DNA of 64,000 bases, taken from the NCBI RefSeq assembly GCF_029633825.1, contig NZ_CP090641.1, positions 3,100,001 through 3,164,000 of the forward strand, written 5' to 3'. This stretch comes from Burkholderia contaminans (GTDB taxonomy: Bacteria; Pseudomonadota; Gammaproteobacteria; Burkholderiales; Burkholderiaceae). Under the pieces are notes generated by a model that was given only the letters and a program-made list of their open reading frames with translations, did no database searches and was not told the origin of the DNA. The position numbers and the translations under genes were made by a program. Shown here in pieces: positions 59,180 to 64,000 of the stretch; within the stretch, counting starts at the first letter, position 1; every line of letters begins with the position of its first letter.

Positions 59180-59225
59180 CGCGCGTCGCGATCGTCGACC
59201 GAGACCCCCGATTCAAGGAGTCACC

Positions 59226-60191
59226 ATGAAAGCAGCAGTCGTGACGGGCGCCGGCGCGCGTCCCGTCCATATGGAATTCGACGCGCCGCGCGCGATGCCG
59301 GGCCACCGCCTGATCGACGTGACGGCGTCCGCGCTGAGCCGGATCGCGCAGGGGCGGGCGTCCGGCACGCATTACTCGTCGGACGGGCGTTATCCGTTCG
59401 TCGTCGGCGTCGACGGCGTCGGCCGCTTCGACGACGGGCAGCGCGTCTATTTCTTCGGCGCACCCGCACCGTTCGGTGCGATGGCCGAGCGCACGATCGT
59501 GCCCGATACGCGGTGCGTGCCGCTGCCCGACGGGCTCGACGACGTGACGGCCGCGGCGATCGCGATTCCCGGGATGTCGTCGTGGGCCGCGCTGACGGAG
59601 CGTGCGCGGCTCGTCGCGGGCGAGACGGTGCTCGTCAACGGCGCGACGGGTACGTCGGGGCGGCTGGCGGTTCGGATCGCGAAGCATCTCGGTGCCGCGA
59701 TAGTGATCGCGACGGGCCGCAACGCGGCGGCGCTGCAGGCGCTGCTGAGCGCGGGCGCGGATGCCGTCGTGTCGTTGCAGCAGGACGATGTGCATCTGGC
59801 GCGTGCGCTCGAGCCGCATTTCCGCGCCGGCGTGGATGTCGTGCTCGACTATCTGTGGGGGAGCAGCGCGCAGACGCTACTGGTTGCCGCCGCGAAGGCG
59901 ACCCCCGATGGCCGGCGGCTGCGTTTCGTGCAGATCGGCTCGATCGGCGGTGCGGACGTGCTGCTGCCGGGCGCGGTGTTGCGGGCGACCGCGATCGAGC
60001 TGATGGGTAGCGGCCTCGGCAGTGTGTCGATGCCGCGCCTGCTGGCCTCGGTGCGAGGCGTATTCGACGCGGCCGGGGAGGCTGGCCTCACGATCGACAC
60101 GCGCACGGTGCCGCTGTCGGCGGTCGGTGAACATTGGGGCGATGCGAACAGCGTCGTGCGGTTGGTGTTCACGATGGGCGAGGGCAGATGA
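59226..60191 (+). CDS. zinc-independent MDR / quinone-oxidoreductase-like protein
   Basis: 321 residues from ATG 59226 (AAGGAG upstream). The nucleotide-binding region is L-V-N-G-A-T-G-T-S-G-R-L-A-V-R-I-A (about 137-153) and A-x-V-I-A-T-G-R-N follows. The zinc-binding Cys/His of classical alcohol dehydrogenases are absent, so it fits the quinone oxidoreductase group of the medium-chain family. It would use NADPH to reduce a quinone or enone. It is convergent with the porin gene and likely controlled by the AraC-type gene upstream. Confidence 0.87.
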   Translation: MKAAVVTGAGARPVHMEFDAPRAMPGHRLIDVTASALSRIAQGRASGTHYSSDGRYPFVVGVDGVGRFDDGQRVYFFGAPAPFGAMAERTIVPDTRCVPLPDGLDDVTAAAIAIPGMSSWAALTERARLVAGETVLVNGATGTSGRLAVRIAKHLGAAIVIATGRNAAALQALLSAGADAVVSLQQDDVHLARALEPHFRAGVDVVLDYLWGSSAQTLLVAAAKATPDGRRLRFVQIGSIGGADVLLPGAVLRATAIELMGSGLGSVSMPRLLASVRGVFDAAGEAGLTIDTRTVPLSAVGEHWGDANSVVRLVFTMGEGR

Positions 60192-60371
60192 GGAAGCGGC
60201 GGCGCACCGCGTGGCCGAACGCACGGCGGGCACCGTTTGCGCAAGCGTTTCTCTTCAGGATTCCGATGGGCCGGCGAGCACGCTTCGTGCAACAACCCAG
60301 TGCAGGGCGGCCCGTCGCGAGCGAGCCGGAGACGCGGCACGCAACGCGTGCGCCGCCGCCCTTCGTCAGCC

Positions 60372-61463
60372 TCAGAACCGCTGCTGAATCCCCGCCGTCA
60401 CCCCGACCTGCGTGGTGCCGTATCCATTGACGTCGCGCGACACACCGACCTTCTGCCCATGCTTTCCGATCGCGAATGCGCCGGCTGCGTACAGCACCGT
60501 GCGCTTCGACAGCGCGTATTGCGCGCGCATCGACACGAGCGTCGGATCGGCATCCGTGCCGCCCTTGATGTTCTGGTGATACACGGCGCCGATCAACGAG
60601 AACGTCGGCGTGAACTGGTATGAGCCGCCGACCCAATACATGTCGCTCAACTGGTTCGCGGCGCTCGTACGATGCGTGCGCTTGTAGTTGCGGTAGCCGG
60701 CCATCGTCTTCAGGTTGCCGAAGTCGTAGCTCAGGCCGGCATGGATGCCCTGGATATAGTTGACGGTATCGGCCGGCGTGACGCTGTCGGCGGCGCCGTT
60801 CTGCCGGTCGAACGTGACGACGGCGGCGAACGGGCCGGTTTCGTAGCCGAGCGCGAAATCATACTTGGAACTGGTCTTCACGCTGCCGGGCACGTTGCCG
60901 AAGCCGTACAGCGCGCCGAACTTGAAGCCGCTGAATTCGCCGTCGTAGCGTACGGCGTTGGATGAACGCGAGAAGATGCCGTCCTTGCGCCCGCCGGTCG
61001 CCATCGACGACGATGCCCATGAATAGTTTTGCGAATAACCCATCGGGTCGAACGGCATCATGTAGTCGTACGTGACGGTGAAGTTGCGGCCGAGCGTCAC
61101 TTCGCCCCATTTGCCTTTCAGGCCGACCGTCGCGCGGCGCGCGAAGATCGAGTCCGGGCCGTCGTCGGACGCGCCGTTCGCGAGGTCGATCCCGCTTTCG
61201 AGCCGGAACACGGCCTTCAGCCCGCCGCCGAGATCCTCGACGCCGCGCAAGCCCCAGCGCGACGTGTTCTTGTTGCCCGACTTGAGCTTGACGGAATTGC
61301 CGCCCTCCGGCGCCGCATGGTTCGCGAATTCGATGCCGGCGTCCATGATCCCGTAGATCGTGACCGACGACTGCGCGTGTGCGACAGGCGCGGCGAGGCA
61401 GGCGGCCGCAGCCGAACCGGTGAGGACTACTGTTCGAATGGAACGTTCTGCGCGTGACTTCAT
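60372..61463 (-). CDS. general porin, Gram-negative type
   Basis: 363 residues with a signal peptide ending A-H-A and the opening Q-S-S-V-T-I-Y-G-I-M-D-A-G-I of Burkholderiales OpcP/Omp32-type trimeric porins. Beta strands alternate throughout, the loop-3 region has F-A-R-R-A-T-V-G-L-K-G-K-W-G-E-V-T-L-G-R, and the C-terminus ends in Phe (Q-Q-R-F), needed for BAM assembly. It gives passage for small hydrophilic solutes across the outer membrane. It lies directly downstream of the ABC importer genes on the same strand, possibly feeding the same substrate, though a hairpin (61526-61557) separates them. Confidence 0.93.
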   Translation of the reverse strand: MKSRAERSIRTVVLTGSAAAACLAAPVAHAQSSVTIYGIMDAGIEFANHAAPEGGNSVKLKSGNKNTSRWGLRGVEDLGGGLKAVFRLESGIDLANGASDDGPDSIFARRATVGLKGKWGEVTLGRNFTVTYDYMMPFDPMGYSQNYSWASSSMATGGRKDGIFSRSSNAVRYDGEFSGFKFGALYGFGNVPGSVKTSSKYDFALGYETGPFAAVVTFDRQNGAADSVTPADTVNYIQGIHAGLSYDFGNLKTMAGYRNYKRTHRTSAANQLSDMYWVGGSYQFTPTFSLIGAVYHQNIKGGTDADPTLVSMRAQYALSKRTVLYAAGAFAIGKHGQKVGVSRDVNGYGTTQVGVTAGIQQRF

Positions 61464-61525
61464 TTTGACGGTGTCTCCGTGGTTGTTTTAGGCGGGGTGA
61501 AGCAGAAAACGTGTATGTGGCGCGC

Positions 61526-61557
61526 CATCGGCGGGCGCCATGAAGCGTCCGCCGATG
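61526..61557 (-). terminator. hairpin between ABC ATPase and porin
   Basis: CATCGGCGG (61526-61534) and CCGCCGATG (61549-61557), perfect 9-bp arms with further partial pairing inside. On the minus strand it follows the ATPase stop by 63 nt; a TTTTC run comes only about 20 nt later. Confidence 0.45.
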
Positions 61558-61620
61558 CGAGTTGCAAACGGATGCGCGCCTGACTGCCTGCGCGGCGGCG
61601 CGCGAGCCGCCGCGATCGGG

Positions 61621-62688
61621 TCAGCCCGCTTTCGCGAACGCCCAGCAGTCGTTGGCCGGGAATTCGATCCAGTGCTTGCCGGCCGTGCGCGGCACATGGC
61701 CGAACGCGCGCAGGCGCATTTCGCCGCAATGGAACAGGTATTCCCAGCGGTCGCCGAGATACATCGACGTGACGAGATCGGCCTGCAGCCGGTTCGCGCC
61801 CGGGCCGTCGGCGACCTGCACGCGCTCGAGGCGGATCACGGCCTGCGCGTCCTGGCCCGGCGCGAAGGTGTCGCGGGCGAGCGCCTGCAGTTCCCAGCCG
61901 TCGCCGGCGAGCGTGACGCGCTCGCCGTGTACGGCTGCGACGCGAGCATCGATCCGGTTGTTGCTGCCCATGAATTCGGCCGTGTACAGCGAGCGCGGCG
62001 CGCCGTACAGTTCGGCCGGCGTGCCTTCCTGTTCGATGCGGCCGTTGCGCAGCAGCAGGATGCGGTCGGACATCGCCATCGCCTCGGTCTGGTCGTGCGT
62101 CACGCACAGGGCCGACAGCCCGAGCGACACGATCAGCTCGCGCAGCCATGCCCGCGCTTCCTCGCGCAGCTTCGCGTCGAGGTTCGACAGCGGCTCGTCG
62201 AGCAGGATCACCGGCGGGTTGTAGACGAGCGCGCGCGCAATCGCGACGCGCTGCTGCTGGCCGCCCGACAGCTGGTGCGGAAAGCGCTCCGCGAGATGGC
62301 CGAGGCCGAGCTGGTCGAGCGCACTCTGCACGCGGCGCTTCTGCTCGGCCGGTGCGACGCGGCGCAGCTTCAGCCCGTAACCGACGTTGTCGGCGACGGT
62401 GCGGTGCGGCCACAGCGCGTACGACTGGAACACGAGCCCGAGCGAGCGCTGCTCGACGGGCAGGTCGACGCGGTTCGCGCCGTCGAAGAACACGCGGTCG
62501 TCGAGCTGGATGCGGCCGTCGGACGGCTGTTCGAGTCCGGCCACCGCGCGCAGCAGCGTGGTCTTGCCGCTGCCCGACGCACCGAGCAGGCACACGACTT
62601 CGCCGGCCTTCAGTTCGAACGACACGCCCTTGAGGATCGGATTGGCGCCGTAGCTGAGGTGCAGATCGTCGACGATGAGCTTATCCAT
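61621..62688 (-). CDS. ABC transporter ATPase, FbpC/PotA type
   Basis: 355 residues. Walker [10 protein letters not shown] (about 36-44), Q-loop V-F-Q-S-Y-A-L-W-P, signature [15 protein letters not shown], Walker [13 protein letters not shown] and the switch His in C-V-T-H-D-Q-T-E-A. The C-terminal 110 residues form a TOBE-type regulatory domain (V-I-R-L-E-R-V and [11 protein letters not shown]). This layout is typical of ferric iron, spermidine or phosphonate importers. It overlaps the permease gene by 8 nt. The binding-protein gene is expected just outside the window. Confidence 0.92.
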   Translation of the reverse strand: MDKLIVDDLHLSYGANPILKGVSFELKAGEVVCLLGASGSGKTTLLRAVAGLEQPSDGRIQLDDRVFFDGANRVDLPVEQRSLGLVFQSYALWPHRTVADNVGYGLKLRRVAPAEQKRRVQSALDQLGLGHLAERFPHQLSGGQQQRVAIARALVYNPPVILLDEPLSNLDAKLREEARAWLRELIVSLGLSALCVTHDQTEAMAMSDRILLLRNGRIEQEGTPAELYGAPRSLYTAEFMGSNNRIDARVAAVHGERVTLAGDGWELQALARDTFAPGQDAQAVIRLERVQVADGPGANRLQADLVTSMYLGDRWEYLFHCGEMRLRAFGHVPRTAGKHWIEFPANDCWAFAKAG

Positions 62689-64000
62689 GAAGTTTCACTC
62701 CGAAGCGCAGGGCCACGCCGAGACCGGCGCCGACCATCGCGATGTTGATGACAGAAAGCGCGGCAACCTGGTCGACGGCGCCGGTCGCCCACAGCGACAC
62801 GAGCAGCGCGCCGATCACTTCGGTGCCGGGCGACAGCAGGTAGACGGCCGTCGAGTATTCGCGCTCGAAGATCATGAAGATCAGCAGCCACGCGGCAAGC
62901 AGGCCGAAGCGCACGAGCGGCAGCGTCACGTCGAGCGACACGCGGCTGCGCGTGGCGCCGACGCTGCGGCCGGCTTCCTCGAGCTCGGGGCCGACCTGCA
63001 GCAGCGCGCTCTGGATGAGCCGCATCCCGTATGCGAGCCACACGACCGTGTACGCGATCCAGATGCTCCACATCGAGTTCTTCAACTCGCGCAGGCCCGG
63101 GACGAACAGGAAGATCCACAGGAACGCGAGGCCGGCGAGCAGGCCGGGCACCGCGCGCGGCAGCAGCACGAGGTAGTCGAGCAGCTTCGTCGCCCAGTCG
63201 GGGCGGCGGTGGCCGGCGAACGCGACGAGCGAGTAGAAGCCGATCGCGAGCGCGCCGCCGATCACGCCGATGCCGAGCGTGTTGACGATCGCGCGCACCA
63301 GGTTGTCCTGCTCGAACAGCTCGATGAAGTTCGCCAGCGTCAGCACTTCGGCGAGCGCGACGCCTTCGCCCCAGTTGGTCACGAACGCGCGCAGCACGAT
63401 GCCGGAGATCGGCACGATCACGGTCAGCATCAGCCACAGTGCGACGATCGCGAGCGCCACCCAGCGCCACACGCCGAGCGGCAGCACCGTCGCGCGGCCG
63501 GCCTTGCCCTTCACGGTGACGAAGCGGTTGGCCGTCTTCAGCAGGCGGCGCTGCAGCAGCACGAGCGGGAACGTGATCGCGACGATGCACACGGCGACCG
63601 CGGCCATCAAGTGATACGACGGCACGCCGAGCTTGTTCGTCAGCTTGTACAGGTAGGTCGCGAGCACGAGGTGGCCTTCCGGGTCGCCGAGCACGAGCGG
63701 CAGCCCGAACACCTCGAAGCCGAGGAAGAACACCAGCACGCCGGCGAACAGCAGCGCGGGCATGGTCATCGGCAGGCTCACGTCGAGCGCGACGCGGAAC
63801 GGGCGGGCGCCCGTCACGCGCGCGGCTTCCTCGACGTCCGAGCCGAGGTTGCGCAGCGCGGCCGACGAGTACAGGTACACGTGCGGCACGTGCGTGAGGC
63901 CGACGATCACCGTGATCGCGAAGACCGAGTACACGTTCCATGGTACGTTCTGCACCCCGAACAGTTCCCTGAACCACACCGAGTAGAAGCCGACCGGGCC
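62681..64000 (-). CDS. ABC transporter permease, FbpB type, truncated by the window edge
   Basis: About 440 residues are visible; the reading frame stays open to the right edge (first visible residues G-P-V-G-F-Y-S-V-W-F-R-E-L-F-G). Two binding-protein-dependent permease cores are present, each with an E-A-A-x3-G loop (E-E-A-A-R-V-T-G-A-R-P and E-E-A-G-R-S-V-G-A-T-R), so it is a fused two-domain permease with at least ten visible helices, as in FbpB/SfuB iron permeases. The start lies outside the window. Co-transcribed with the ATPase. Iron(III) or a related substrate is the likely cargo, not proven. Confidence 0.9.
   Translation of the reverse strand, partial: GPVGFYSVWFRELFGVQNVPWNVYSVFAITVIVGLTHVPHVYLYSSAALRNLGSDVEEAARVTGARPFRVALDVSLPMTMPALLFAGVLVFFLGFEVFGLPLVLGDPEGHLVLATYLYKLTNKLGVPSYHLMAAVAVCIVAITFPLVLLQRRLLKTANRFVTVKGKAGRATVLPLGVWRWVALAIVALWLMLTVIVPISGIVLRAFVTNWGEGVALAEVLTLANFIELFEQDNLVRAIVNTLGIGVIGGALAIGFYSLVAFAGHRRPDWATKLLDYLVLLPRAVPGLLAGLAFLWIFLFVPGLRELKNSMWSIWIAYTVVWLAYGMRLIQSALLQVGPELEEAGRSVGATRSRVSLDVTLPLVRFGLLAAWLLIFMIFEREYSTAVYLLSPGTEVIGALLVSLWATGAVDQVAALSVINIAMVGAGLGVALRFGVKLHG

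Noticed and set aside
1..64000. Mobile elements, prophage, tRNA or rRNA
   Set aside because: No transposase, integrase or terminal repeats and no cloverleaf or rRNA signature was seen on either strand by reading; a covariance-model search was not possible.

Overview
The window looks like a replicon of a Burkholderia cepacia complex bacterium. It has very high GC and strong GC3 bias, a Burkholderiales-type general porin, an HpaR-controlled homoprotocatechuate pathway, a three-subunit gluconate dehydrogenase operon, and an exopolysaccharide (EPS) locus that resembles the c-di-GMP-controlled Bep locus of B. cenocepacia in gene content. The species call is inference from gene content. No rRNA, tRNA, CRISPR array, insertion sequence or prophage was seen.

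Layout. Positions 1-3.3 kb hold a LysR regulator fragment, a DUF4865 gene with a coupled 56-residue membrane peptide, and a secreted GH3 glycosidase. Positions 4.7-21.4 kb are the EPS locus: a tandem alpha/beta-hydrolase, GT4, Wzx flippase, Wza lipoprotein, Wzc-like chain-length protein, Wzy polymerase, acyltransferase, secreted beta-helix protein, ManC-type mannose-1-P guanylyltransferase/isomerase, GNAT and GT4. At 22.1 kb lies a FleQ/BerB-like sigma-54 activator. Positions 23.6-29.5 kb (minus strand) are a five-gene operon in which every gene overlaps the next by 4 nt: carrier protein, acyl-CoA-dehydrogenase-like flavoprotein, SerRS-like amino acid:carrier-protein ligase, DUF1839 protein and GH2 beta-mannosidase-like enzyme. 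Two divergent, equally long CRP/FNR regulators follow. The rightward one has a clear -24/-12 promoter. It leads into the undecaprenyl-phosphate sugar transferase that would start EPS synthesis, and another GT4.

Positions 35-40 kb are housekeeping or accessory genes: a DksA/TraR zinc-finger protein, PolX, alanine dehydrogenase, a DUF3995-like membrane protein and KptA. Positions 40.1-44.7 kb are a membrane-bound gluconate 2-dehydrogenase operon, preceded by a perfect 16-bp LacI-type palindrome and a hairpin-rich leader. Then come a KefB/YbaL-type antiporter, an extra FtsI-type transpeptidase, a small hypothetical and an SDR. Positions 51.3-58.0 kb are hpaR-hpaG1G2EDFHI, with a duplicated 44-bp palindrome between hpaE and hpaD. 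The right end carries an AraC regulator, a small hypothetical, a quinone-oxidoreductase-like enzyme, a porin, and the ATPase and (truncated) permease of an FbpBC-type ABC importer.

The most interesting system is the amino acid:carrier-protein ligase operon (23571-29521). It is embedded in the EPS locus, between a sigma-54 activator and two CRP-type regulators and between the polymerisation and initiation genes. The layout suggests, but does not prove, a c-di-GMP-linked aminoacyl or derived modification that travels with EPS production.
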